From Paraburkholderia bryophila (GTDB lineage: Bacteria > Pseudomonadota > Gammaproteobacteria > Burkholderiales > Burkholderiaceae), in the NCBI RefSeq assembly GCF_013409255.1, contig NZ_JACCAS010000002.1, positions 558,001 through 622,000 on the forward strand: a stretch of 64,000 bases of DNA, written 5' to 3'. Positions 44,370 through 52,166 of the stretch are shown here, piece after piece. The translations under genes and the position numbers were made by a program. Numbering within the stretch: position 1 is the first letter of the stretch; each line of letters starts with the position of its first letter. The notes beneath the pieces were generated by a model. That model ran no database searches. It saw only the letters and a list, made by a program, of their open reading frames with translations, and was not told the DNA's origin.

Positions 44370-44462
44370 TTAGAGTGTATCACCAAGTTTCATATTTTCC
44401 ATATTGCTCAGGTTTACCGGGTTCTTGTCGATAGCCTGAGAATCGCCTATCGTGGCAGGCAC
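44370..44462 (-). CDS. Possible small protein or leader peptide (30 residues)
   Basis: An open frame from GTG 44462 to TAA 44370 reads V-PATIGDSQAIDKNPVNLS, then NMENMKLGDTL. The residue mix is unlike the Arg/Ala-rich shadow frames common in this GC-rich window, and it is followed 54 nt later by an intrinsic terminator. A shorter version starts at an internal ATG (MENMKLGDTL). There is no strong SD. It could be a leader peptide, a small protein or the tail of a decayed gene. I do not recognise it. Confidence 0.35.
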   Translation of the reverse strand: MPATIGDSQAIDKNPVNLSNMENMKLGDTL

Positions 44463-44479
44463 CTAAAATTCATACCAAT

Positions 44480-45595
44480 ATGGACGATCCCATCATCACC
44501 ACCCGCGCGGCGGCCAAGTTGCTTGGCGTGTCGATCCGCACCGCGCAGGTGTGGATCGAACAGAACGCGATCGAGTCGTGGAAAACGCCCGGCGGCCACC
44601 GGCGCGTGCGACGCAGCGCCGTGACTGAACTGATGGGACGGCTCAAGCCGCAAACCGCGCAACCTTCCACGTTTGCCGTGATTCATGCGTCCGAGCATCG
44701 GCTCGGCCACTATTGCGACGTGCTCGCGGCCACGCCGGAATGCGCGGTGGTGGCCGACAGCGACGCTTATGCCGCGTTGCTGTCGATCGGCGTGCTGATG
44801 CCGTCGATCGTCATTGTCGAACTCAACCGGATGGACCGCGACCGCCTGACGATGATCCGGCGCATCGGTCAGCATCCGGCGCTCGGCCACACGCAGTTGC
44901 TGGTGATCAGCCCGCTCGGCGCGGCGCATCTCGCGGCGGAAACGGAACTCGGCGAACGGCTGCATGTGCTGGGCGCGGAGTGGACTGAAGCGGAGTTGCA
45001 GACGCGCGTGCGGGATCTGCTCAGTCAGGTGGACGAGGCAGCGCGGCAGCCGGTGACGGTGGACGGTGCGCCGGACATGCCGGTGCCGGCCAACGAAGCG
45101 CGACGGCTCCAGGCCGTTGCCGCCGCGGGCTTGCTCGACACGCCGGAAGAAGACGCGTTCGACGAGATCACGCAGCTCGCCGCGCAACTGTTCGACGCGC
45201 CGATCGCGTTGCTCACGCTGCTGACGCCGGAGCGCCAGGTGTTCAAGTCGCACTTTGGGCTCGAACGCACGGAGACGCCTCGGTCGTGGGCATTCTGCAA
45301 TTTCACGATTCTCGAGAACGACGTGCTGGTCGTCGAAGACACGGCAATCGACGCCCGTTTCGCGCGGAATCCTTTCGTGATCGACGAGCCGCATATCCGC
45401 TTCTATGCGGGGACGCCGGTGCGGGACGTGCAAGGCTATCTGCTCGGTTCGCTGTGCGTGTTCGACCGCGTGCCGAGACAATTCAACGCTACGCAGAAGG
45501 CCAAACTCTCGACGCTCGGCTCACTCGCTTCGGATCGGATCAATTTGCGGATCCGGGAGCGGCAGTTGCGCTGGGCGCAGAACAAGACGCATTGA
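44480..45595 (+). CDS. HTH (excisionase/MerR-type) - receiver-like - GAF domain regulator
   Basis: 371-residue protein. Residues 6-50 form a helix-turn-helix of the BldC/excisionase type (TTRAAAKLLGVSIRTAQVWI, TPGGHRRVRRSAV). Residues about 62-180 resemble a receiver-like Rossmann region (AVVADSDAYAALLSIGVLMP, then SIVIVEL and LLVISPLG) without a clear phosphoacceptor pocket. Residues about 205-360 are a GAF domain (AAAGLLDTPEEDAFDEITQL, SWAFCNFTILENDVLVVEDT, FYAGTPVRDVQGYLLGSLCV). It is probably a DNA-binding sensor. It is divergent from the chemotaxis receptor. Confidence 0.88.
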   Translation: MDDPIITTRAAAKLLGVSIRTAQVWIEQNAIESWKTPGGHRRVRRSAVTELMGRLKPQTAQPSTFAVIHASEHRLGHYCDVLAATPECAVVADSDAYAALLSIGVLMPSIVIVELNRMDRDRLTMIRRIGQHPALGHTQLLVISPLGAAHLAAETELGERLHVLGAEWTEAELQTRVRDLLSQVDEAARQPVTVDGAPDMPVPANEARRLQAVAAAGLLDTPEEDAFDEITQLAAQLFDAPIALLTLLTPERQVFKSHFGLERTETPRSWAFCNFTILENDVLVVEDTAIDARFARNPFVIDEPHIRFYAGTPVRDVQGYLLGSLCVFDRVPRQFNATQKAKLSTLGSLASDRINLRIRERQLRWAQNKTH

Positions 45596-45664
45596 ATGCG
45601 TCAGGTAAGGACGCGTCCGTGTAGGTCATTCGCGTGGCCGTGTCGTGGTCGCGTTGCGCTACGT

Positions 45665-46675
45665 TCACCGCCGCGCTACGGCAGCCTCTTTATCGTTGCC
45701 GCTGACCGCGCGCAACACGTCGGTATAGCTCGTATAGAGATTGCCACGCGGCAGCAACTGCGCGGCCGATAGTTGCGCATGCACCTTGCCGAGGTGATAA
45801 AACGGCATGCGCACGTACAGGTGATGTTCGATGTGATAGTGAATGCCGTGCGGCCCGAACAGAAAAGTCTGCCATGACGGCGTGACAATCGTTCTGGCGT
45901 TGAGACTCTGATCGTCGTCGGCTGGCAAACCCGCATGTTCGAGAATCGCTCTGATGCGTCCCATCAGCGGCAGCAATGTGATCGCGGGAAGCAGCCACAA
46001 GCCCACATAAAACCACGGATGCTCGCACAGCGCGAGCACCGCGAACAGCAAGCCATTGGTCGCCAGTATCGTGACCACTTCCCATAGGATATAAGCCGGC
46101 GACTTCGCCGCCTTCGGCAATATCTCGCGAAAATCGCCGCGCACAATACGCCACGCACCGACGAAGTACGACACGCCGCACACATCGGCGAGCAGACGCG
46201 TAACCAGGCGCGCGCGCGACACCGGGTAATCGGCGATGCCGAACACGGCGGCCACCGGGTCGTCATCCCGCATCGGCGCGAGATGATGTTTGATATGTCC
46301 GGCGCGATAACTCGCAAGCGACAGAAACAACGGGCCGGCCGCGCACACCTGACCGAGCGCGTCGTTCAGGCGCCGGTTGCGCAGCAGCGTGCCGTGCGCG
46401 CTTTCATGCATCATCACCGCCAGCGCGAGTTGCGTGCGCGCGATCACCACCGCCGCCACCACGTAGCTCAGTGGATGAGGCCAGCACGCCGCGAGCGCCA
46501 GGCATGCCGCGATCAATACCCAGTCCGCGACCAGCGCGAAAAGCGCGCGCCACGGTTTCAGCACGAAGAGTCCGGCGTCCGGCGCGAAGCGGCTCAACGC
46601 GGCGTTGGCGCCAGCACGGGACGACTGCGTCGTCTGCGGCACGGCCGTAAGAGAACCATCGGCCACGTTATGCAT
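45665..46675 (-). CDS. Fatty acid desaturase
   Basis: 336-residue membrane diiron desaturase starting at ATG 46675, inside the last codons of the PAP2 gene (8-bp overlap). The histidine boxes are HESAHG (about 90-95), HIKHH (127-131) and HIEHH (near 290), in the order and spacing of acyl-lipid/acyl-CoA desaturases. About four to six TM helices are predicted by eye. It introduces a double bond, or a hydroxyl in some relatives, into an acyl chain. It is last in a tightly packed six-gene operon, which suggests its substrate is the lipid made by that pathway. Confidence 0.92.
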   Translation of the reverse strand: MHNVADGSLTAVPQTTQSSRAGANAALSRFAPDAGLFVLKPWRALFALVADWVLIAACLALAACWPHPLSYVVAAVVIARTQLALAVMMHESAHGTLLRNRRLNDALGQVCAAGPLFLSLASYRAGHIKHHLAPMRDDDPVAAVFGIADYPVSRARLVTRLLADVCGVSYFVGAWRIVRGDFREILPKAAKSPAYILWEVVTILATNGLLFAVLALCEHPWFYVGLWLLPAITLLPLMGRIRAILEHAGLPADDDQSLNARTIVTPSWQTFLFGPHGIHYHIEHHLYVRMPFYHLGKVHAQLSAAQLLPRGNLYTSYTDVLRAVSGNDKEAAVARR

Positions 46676-47324
46676 TGCCGCGTACCCCGACTGCCGTCCG
46701 CCACTTCGCCACCACCCCACCGCAAAGCAAAGACAACAGCGCACCGCCCGCCACGTCGACCAGCGTGTGCTGCTTGATCGTCAACGTCGACAGACAGATC
46801 AACATGCCTATTCCTGCCGCGAGCCATCTGATGCGCGTACTCCAGAGCATCCGGCAAGCAAGGCAGGTCATGGCGACGTGCAGACTCGGAAAGCCGTTCG
46901 TGGGCAGATCGAGTCCCCACAAACGGCTGATCCGCTGCCGCAGAAATAGATTCTCGATCAAGGTCGGATCGGGCCGCGGCACGGTTTCGGTGAACAGCAT
47001 GAAACACACGATTCCGGCGACGAACGCAAGCGATGCCGCCGACTTGAACAGCCGGAAGTCCTCCGCCGACGCATAGGCCGACGCGGTCAACACGAACGGA
47101 AAGAACAGCACATAGACGCACCAGGACCACGGCAGAAACGGAATCGAATCGTCCGCGAACGTGACGAAGTGATAACGCGGCGTGACGAAGCGTTCGGCCG
47201 CGACAAAAATGACCAAGCCCAACACCATGCCGAGCGACGCGACGAGCGCTTGCCGATAATCCGGTCGCCCCATCGCGCGATGCATGCCGGGATGAGCGCT
47301 AGTGAGCCCATGATTTCGCATCAT
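46668..47324 (-). CDS. PAP2-superfamily membrane phosphatase/phosphotransferase
   Basis: 218-residue polytopic membrane protein from the ATGATG at 47319-47324. The PAP2 catalytic segments are GFPSLHVAMTCLACRML (Ser-Leu-His) and STLTIKQHTLVDVAGG (His and Asp), a spacing closer to the inositolphosphotransferase/PAP2_3 group than to PgpB. It would dephosphorylate a lipid phosphate or transfer a phospho-head group. It starts 14 bp after the glycosyltransferase and overlaps the desaturase. Confidence 0.88.
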   Translation of the reverse strand: MMRNHGLTSAHPGMHRAMGRPDYRQALVASLGMVLGLVIFVAAERFVTPRYHFVTFADDSIPFLPWSWCVYVLFFPFVLTASAYASAEDFRLFKSAASLAFVAGIVCFMLFTETVPRPDPTLIENLFLRQRISRLWGLDLPTNGFPSLHVAMTCLACRMLWSTRIRWLAAGIGMLICLSTLTIKQHTLVDVAGGALLSLLCGGVVAKWRTAVGVRGNA

Positions 47325-47338
47325 GCAGGGCCTATCAG

Positions 47339-48457
47339 TCAGGTTCGCGCGCCGCTCGCGCACAGCGCGATCAGGCGTTCGGTCCACGCGTCGACGCGCG
47401 CCTGCGCGCTCTGCCGGCCGGCGGCGCTGCTCGCGTGCACGGTATCGGCGTGGTGGGCAAGCTCATGCGCCGCGTCGGCGACCTGACGGCGAAAATCGTC
47501 GGCGTCGCCGCGCCACGTCACGACCCGATGCAACAGTCCCAACCGCTTCGCGCGCGCCACGTTACTCGCCTGCTCGGGCTGATCGGTGAGCACCAGCACG
47601 ATGGGGCGCCGATAGACCTGCGCGATCGCGAGCGCGGCCATGCCCGGCGCCGACACGATCAGCCGCGCATGCGCGGCGCAACTCGCCCAGTTCGGATCGA
47701 CCCCCTGCCAGCCCGCGCGTCCCGCATACCCTTCGCCAACGCGGTGCGATGTCAGCCCGGCGTCGTCGAGGCCGGCAGTCAACGCATCGGCAAGACTCGC
47801 GTCGCGGAAATGCGGGTTCAGGTAGACCGCGGCGTCGTGGTGACGCTCGGGCGACGGCGGCGAGGCCAGCGCGACCGGCGTCGGCAGCTGAAAGCGGCGG
47901 CTATCTGCAGCGCCGTCGGCTTCGTAAGCGAAATCGTGTTCGATGCACGACAACGCCGCATCGATCTGCCAGCCGACGATGCGCGCGAACGTGCGGCCCA
48001 GCACGCGCGGCAACACACCGTCGAAATTGGCGAGCAACGCGGTCTTCAGACTCGCGCCGTACACGTGCAGAATCTTGCGCCGCCAGCCGGGCAACATGCC
48101 CATGAACAGCAGCGCCGGATGAAACGAATCGTTGACCAGCAGATCGGCATTGCGCGCAACCAGACGCAAACGGTCGATGTCGTAAAGCATCCGCGTCGGC
48201 CGGAACACGTAGTGCGCGACGTTGCGATTGGTCGCGCGGCGCAGCATGTTCTGCCGCTCGTCGAACTGCACCGCGTAGTGCTGCGACAGCACCGGCGCGT
48301 CGATACCGAAGCTCGCCAGAAAGCGCCGCCCGGCCTCCGACGTGGTCAGCACTTCGACCTGCGCGCCGGCCTTGCGCAGCGCATGCACCAATAGTTGCGC
48401 GCGCATCAGATGGCCGCGCGCGTCCGCCGTCGCCAGATAAATGATGTGAGGGGTCAT
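47339..48457 (-). CDS. Glycosyltransferase, GT-B (GT1/GT28-like)
   Basis: 372-residue GT-B protein from ATG 48457. The N-terminal domain begins HIIYLATADARGHLMRAQLL, the usual GHLM-type acceptor loop, followed by RKAGAQVEVLTTSEAGRRF. The C-terminal donor domain holds ARLIVSAPGMAALAIAQVYR and RPIVLVLTDQPEQASNVARA, which corresponds to the nucleotide-sugar-binding region of GT1/MurG-like enzymes. Its start overlaps the ferritin-like stop by 4 bp (ATGA). It probably glycosylates a lipid acceptor; both donor and acceptor are unknown. Confidence 0.85.
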   Translation of the reverse strand: MTPHIIYLATADARGHLMRAQLLVHALRKAGAQVEVLTTSEAGRRFLASFGIDAPVLSQHYAVQFDERQNMLRRATNRNVAHYVFRPTRMLYDIDRLRLVARNADLLVNDSFHPALLFMGMLPGWRRKILHVYGASLKTALLANFDGVLPRVLGRTFARIVGWQIDAALSCIEHDFAYEADGAADSRRFQLPTPVALASPPSPERHHDAAVYLNPHFRDASLADALTAGLDDAGLTSHRVGEGYAGRAGWQGVDPNWASCAAHARLIVSAPGMAALAIAQVYRRPIVLVLTDQPEQASNVARAKRLGLLHRVVTWRGDADDFRRQVADAAHELAHHADTVHASSAAGRQSAQARVDAWTERLIALCASGART

Positions 48458-49224
48458 GGTGTGCCGTGACTGTGCCGATTCCGCCGCGCGTCGGGACGTG
48501 TGCGTGTGCTTGCGCGCGTGAGCGGCCGGGGCGGCCGGATCGCCCAACTCGCCAGATAGAGCGCCACTGCGCCGGTCAACGCGAAGCTGGCTTCGATTGC
48601 GCGAATCTCGCGCATCAGCGCCGCGAGCGTCGCCGCTTCGCCGGGCGCCACCATACGCCGCAACGTGGTCTCGCAGAGGCGCACATGGCGGCGCTCGTCC
48701 GCCAGCACCGACGCGAACAGCGGATGCAGCGCGTGCCCGCTGCCGATCACGTCGCAGTGGCGCGTGAGGACGCGCGTCGCCATCTGTTCGGCGCACAGCC
48801 CCGTGGCGTAGACCGGCACCAGCACGCCCTGCGCGAAACGCGACGCATAGCGGCGCGCGAGCCCGTCCCATTGGGCGATCTTGCGGCGGCTCAGCCAGTC
48901 TGGCGCGAGACGATTGTCCGCGTCATCGCCGGCCGCTTGCAGCGCGTCGACGAACAACGCCACGTGACGGCGCTCGTCCGCCAGGTGCTGGTTCAATTGA
49001 CGCATGAGCCACGCGGGCGACTGCGGTAGCAGTTCTTCTTGCAGCGCGCGTTCGGTCGCGTCTTCGGCGGCGAGATACATACGCAACACCAGCCGCTCGC
49101 CGCGCGGGTTGGCATGCAGCCGCCGCAGCGCGTTGCGTTTGACGCGGTCGACCAGCCGCGCGCGCAACGCGGCGAACCCGCGGGGTTCGGCGGCTGCGAG
49201 GCAGGCGTAGGCGAGCCGACTCAC
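48454..49224 (-). CDS. Ferritin-like diiron protein of unknown function
   Basis: 256-residue mostly helical protein. Four-helix-bundle iron ligands can be placed: Glu 54 or 58 (AAEDATE), E84-R-R-H87 in HLADERRH, Glu 146 in LCAEQMAT, and E177-R-R-H180 in VLADERRH. These are two E + ExxH half sites, the arrangement of ferritin-like oxidases/oxygenases. A hydrophobic stretch near the C-terminus (ALTGAVALYLASWAI) may anchor it to the membrane, followed by a basic tail. Both ends overlap neighbours by 4 bp, so it is embedded in the operon. An O2-dependent step in lipid or sugar modification is inferred. Confidence 0.82.
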   Translation of the reverse strand: MSRLAYACLAAAEPRGFAALRARLVDRVKRNALRRLHANPRGERLVLRMYLAAEDATERALQEELLPQSPAWLMRQLNQHLADERRHVALFVDALQAAGDDADNRLAPDWLSRRKIAQWDGLARRYASRFAQGVLVPVYATGLCAEQMATRVLTRHCDVIGSGHALHPLFASVLADERRHVRLCETTLRRMVAPGEAATLAALMREIRAIEASFALTGAVALYLASWAIRPPRPLTRASTRTRPDARRNRHSHGTP

Positions 49225-50297
49225 GCCGGCGCTCCGCCCGGTCGTTTCGCCGCGCGCGGGGCGGATGCGCCGGCTGCCGCCGTACGTTCATCGGCATCGC
49301 GGCGCCACGCGAGAATCAGACCGATGAAGCTGTCCTGCATGAACGCGCGACCCGACGCGACCGCGCCCGAAAACGGCTCCTCGCGGCCGTTGTAGCGCAG
49401 GAAGCCCGCGCCGTTCGCCACGCCGAAGGACAGCTTGTCGTGTTTGTCGAAGCCGCGTTCGCGCACGTCCTGCAACAGCGGGCTGGCTTCGAGGCCGAAC
49501 AGGAACAGTTCGCGCTTGACCGCCCATGCGGGGATCTGGCTGCTCAACGCTTCCACGTCGACCGTCCAGTTGCCCTTCGCGAGCACCTGGTTCAGATCGG
49601 TGTCGTCCGGTTGATCGGAGCTGAAGCGCGCACGCGCCACCGACTTCGCCACCTGGCCGATGCCGAGCGCGATCGTGATGTCGTTCGCGTTGGCTTCGCC
49701 GCTAGCGGTCGGCCGGACCTCGACCAGCTGACGCGCCACGCGCGCCGCCAGCGACGGATGCGCGAGCAGGTCGCGCGCCTGTTCGGGCGTGAACACGATA
49801 CGTTGCTCCGTACCCTCGCGGACAACGATCCGGTACGGGTCCATCCGCACCTCGGCGAACTTGCCTGACACCGGCGCATGCACGTAGACGTCGGGGCTCC
49901 ACGTGCGGCCCGTGCGACGCAACAGCACCTGCACACTCAACGGCACGCGTCGGCCGTTCGACGCCACGCCGCTGCCCTGCAACAGCACGTCGCCGATCAG
50001 TGTTCTGCTTTCGTGCGCGGTGTCGGTCGACAGCAGGATCGTGTGTCCGGCTGTGTCGATGCTGGCATGCGCGTCATGGGTGTCGAGCGCCACGCGGTTG
50101 CAGTCGGCAGGGGTTGCGTCTCTGGCGGCGGTCGGATTGGCGCCGGTGAAATCGAACGGGCAACCGCTCGCCGATGCAAAGTGGTACACGCCACGGCCGG
50201 CGACGTCGGTGGGCGCGGCCTGGGCCGCCGTGCTCAGCAACAGAAGCGCAATGCCGGTCGCGCGATAGCCGAGCGCGCGCAGAGAATAGTCGTTCAT
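49221..50297 (-). CDS. Exported protein of unknown function in the lipid/glycan operon
   Basis: 358-residue protein from ATG 50297 (MNDYSLRALG). The signal peptide ALLLLSTAAQAA precedes a mature domain with two cysteines (SGCPFDF, PADCNRV). The central region PDVYVHAPVSGKFAEVRMDP looks like a beta-rich fold, and VKRELFLFGLEASPLLQDVR follows. The C-terminus is Ala/Arg-rich. No family is recognised. It is translationally coupled to the ferritin-like gene (ATGA) and lies 75 bp after the GT2 gene. A chalcone-isomerase-like or other lipid-binding fold is possible, but this is a guess. Confidence 0.75.
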   Translation of the reverse strand: MNDYSLRALGYRATGIALLLLSTAAQAAPTDVAGRGVYHFASASGCPFDFTGANPTAARDATPADCNRVALDTHDAHASIDTAGHTILLSTDTAHESRTLIGDVLLQGSGVASNGRRVPLSVQVLLRRTGRTWSPDVYVHAPVSGKFAEVRMDPYRIVVREGTEQRIVFTPEQARDLLAHPSLAARVARQLVEVRPTASGEANANDITIALGIGQVAKSVARARFSSDQPDDTDLNQVLAKGNWTVDVEALSSQIPAWAVKRELFLFGLEASPLLQDVRERGFDKHDKLSFGVANGAGFLRYNGREEPFSGAVASGRAFMQDSFIGLILAWRRDADERTAAAGASAPRAAKRPGGAPA

Positions 50298-50372
50298 GGT
50301 CGGAAAGGTGGGACCTGCGGTGAGCGAAGAAGCGAAAAGGACAACGCCTGCGTGACCTGATCTCACGCCGTG

Positions 50373-51425
50373 TCAGTGGCGGTGATAGGACAGCGCCTGG
50401 GCCTCGCGGCCGGCCGCGCGGCGCGCGCCGAAACCGGCGCCGCGCACGATAGCGCCCAGCGTGTCCACTGACGAAATACCGATCAGCAACGCGGCCGTCG
50501 CAGCACGCCGCCAGCCGCGCAGCAGCGGCAGACCTTGATGATTGAGCGCGCGCAGACTGAAACCGAGGCGCCCGGCCATCACGCAAAGCGGCGCCAACGG
50601 CCCGCTGCGCGCGAACCATTGCAGCGATGCCGGCAAATACGCACGGACGATGTACGGCGTGAGCGCCACGCTGTCTTCGCCGCGCATCCAGCGCAGCTTC
50701 ACCGTTTCGCGCCAGCTATCCGGCAGACGGTGCTCCGTATGCGCGTCGTGCGCGTAATGCACGACCACGCCCGCGTCCTGCAGACGCAAGCCCATCACCT
50801 GGCAATGCGCGCGATACACACCCTCGAGTTTGCCGTAGCGGTATTGCTCGAACACCTCGCGGCGAAACGCGACGTTGTTCGCATAGAAGTTACGCGTCGC
50901 GCCATCGCGCAGCGGACTCGGGAAATACATGAAGTCGATCGTGGTCAGCGCCGCGCCGCTCATGCTGGCGCTATACGTGGTGCGCCCGGCGATGGCCGAC
51001 AGCGCGTCAGCGCCGGGTTCGTCGAACGGGGCGAGCAGGCGCTCCAGCCAGTCATCGGCGGGCTGACAATCGGCGTCGCCGAATGCGACGTAGTCGCAGC
51101 GGCTCGCGTCGACCTGCTCGAATCCGAGGTTCTTCGCGTCGTAATAGCCGGTCTGCGCGCCGATTTCGACGAAGTCGACGGGCCGGCCCGCCAGCTCGAC
51201 GATGTCGTCGCGTGACCGTGCGTCGAGACCGTCGTGCGTGATGATCCACTGGGCGAACGCTTGCGGGGGGAGGGTTTGCCGCGTCAGCCGCTCGATCAGA
51301 CGTTTCAGGCTCGACAGCGCGTTCGCGGCCGAGTCGCCGCCGCGCAAATTGTTGGTTTCCAATACCAGGGCAGTTTTAGCGGCGACAGTGGAAGCGTGGC
51401 CGATTAATCGTTCACTTTGATGCAC
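50373..51425 (-). CDS. Glycosyltransferase family 2
   Basis: 350-residue GT-A enzyme. GTG 51425 (VHQSERLIGH) is chosen because AGGAG lies eight bases upstream; in-frame ATG 51458 is an alternative. The metal/nucleotide motif is YVAFGDADCQPADDWLERLL (D117-A-D119 from the GTG). The acceptor side includes NNVAFRREVFEQYRYGKLEG and LRWMRGEDSVALTPYIVR. The last about 70 residues contain hydrophobic segments that may contact the membrane. It is first in the six-gene operon, so it probably starts the pathway. Confidence 0.88.
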   Translation of the reverse strand: MHQSERLIGHASTVAAKTALVLETNNLRGGDSAANALSSLKRLIERLTRQTLPPQAFAQWIITHDGLDARSRDDIVELAGRPVDFVEIGAQTGYYDAKNLGFEQVDASRCDYVAFGDADCQPADDWLERLLAPFDEPGADALSAIAGRTTYSASMSGAALTTIDFMYFPSPLRDGATRNFYANNVAFRREVFEQYRYGKLEGVYRAHCQVMGLRLQDAGVVVHYAHDAHTEHRLPDSWRETVKLRWMRGEDSVALTPYIVRAYLPASLQWFARSGPLAPLCVMAGRLGFSLRALNHQGLPLLRGWRRAATAALLIGISSVDTLGAIVRGAGFGARRAAGREAQALSYHRH

Positions 51426-51758
51426 TGCAAACACTCCTGATCTCGTTTCCGATTTCATCGCAATGGATGCTTTGAAAATGCAAGGGAATGGCAAGCGAAA
51501 GGTGCGTTCCAATAACAGGACGTCTTTTTCGACTGCCGGAGATGATAAGAGTATTGCAGGCCGCCGTGTGCGCTTTCTTCGCAGCTTATGCGGAATTCAT
51601 CAAACGGTATTCAGCGGGCGCGCTGCGAATAAGCTTGCCGATGGCGCCACGGGGCGACGCACGAGAAAATCCCGGCTCAGGCCACGAATAATGAGAGATT
51701 CATTATTTAACCATTGAGCCGGACCATCTCTATTTCCGCTATGAATGCGAAGACGGAT
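51426..51758. other. Intergenic region upstream of the GT2 operon
   Basis: About 330 bp. It holds the GT2 SD (reverse of CTCCT at 51434-51438) and presumably the operon promoter. The stretch around 51680-51760 is AT-richer than its surroundings. No gene, terminator or repeat was recognised. Confidence 0.5.
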
Positions 51759-52091
51759 TTAACTCGCCGCTACAACGTGAATCCGCAACGCCGGCCCGCC
51801 CGCCACGATCGCGAGAAGAAGGTCGACGTTAGGATGCGCGCCCGGACGATTACGCGCGTCGGCGGTGTGCTCCGCGAACAGCGTGAGACCGTGCTCGGCC
51901 GCATTGGCGTCCAGCGTGCCGAATGCTTGTTGCAGGTAGTTGTAAACCGCGAGCGAGCCCTGCTTGCCCGGCTTGTTCTCGATGCTCGCCACCACGGCGC
52001 CATTGCCGTCGATCAGATCGATACGCGCGACGCTGTCGACAGCGGGCATTTGCGCGAGGTTGTCCTTGAATACGTTGCTCGGTTGAATCAC
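51759..52091 (-). CDS. DUF2322 family protein
   Basis: 110-residue small protein. GTG 52091 (V-IQPSNVFKDNLAQMP) is chosen because AGAAGGAG (reverse complement of 52100-52107) lies eight bases upstream; longer in-frame ATG starts lack an SD. The family core is recognisable: SVARIDLIDGNGAVVASIEN, then KPGKQGSLAVYNYLQ and GLTLFAEHTADARNRPGAHP. It is cytoplasmic by composition and the function of DUF2322 is unknown. It lies 75 bp after the beta-propeller gene on the same strand. Confidence 0.88.
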   Translation of the reverse strand: MIQPSNVFKDNLAQMPAVDSVARIDLIDGNGAVVASIENKPGKQGSLAVYNYLQQAFGTLDANAAEHGLTLFAEHTADARNRPGAHPNVDLLLAIVAGGPALRIHVVAAS

Positions 52092-52166
52092 TGAAACCAC
52101 TCCTTCTGTTCGGGGAAATTGCATCGCGGGCCGTATCTTATCCGATAGGCTGCGCCGCAATCGCCG

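Larger units (their letters stand above)
44182..44401. repeat. Two direct copies of CATATTTTCCA in the MCP upstream region
   Basis: The 11-mer occurs at 44182-44192 and 44391-44401, in the same orientation and 209 bp apart, between the divergent genes. It may be a regulator site or chance in an AT-richer gap. Confidence 0.35.
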
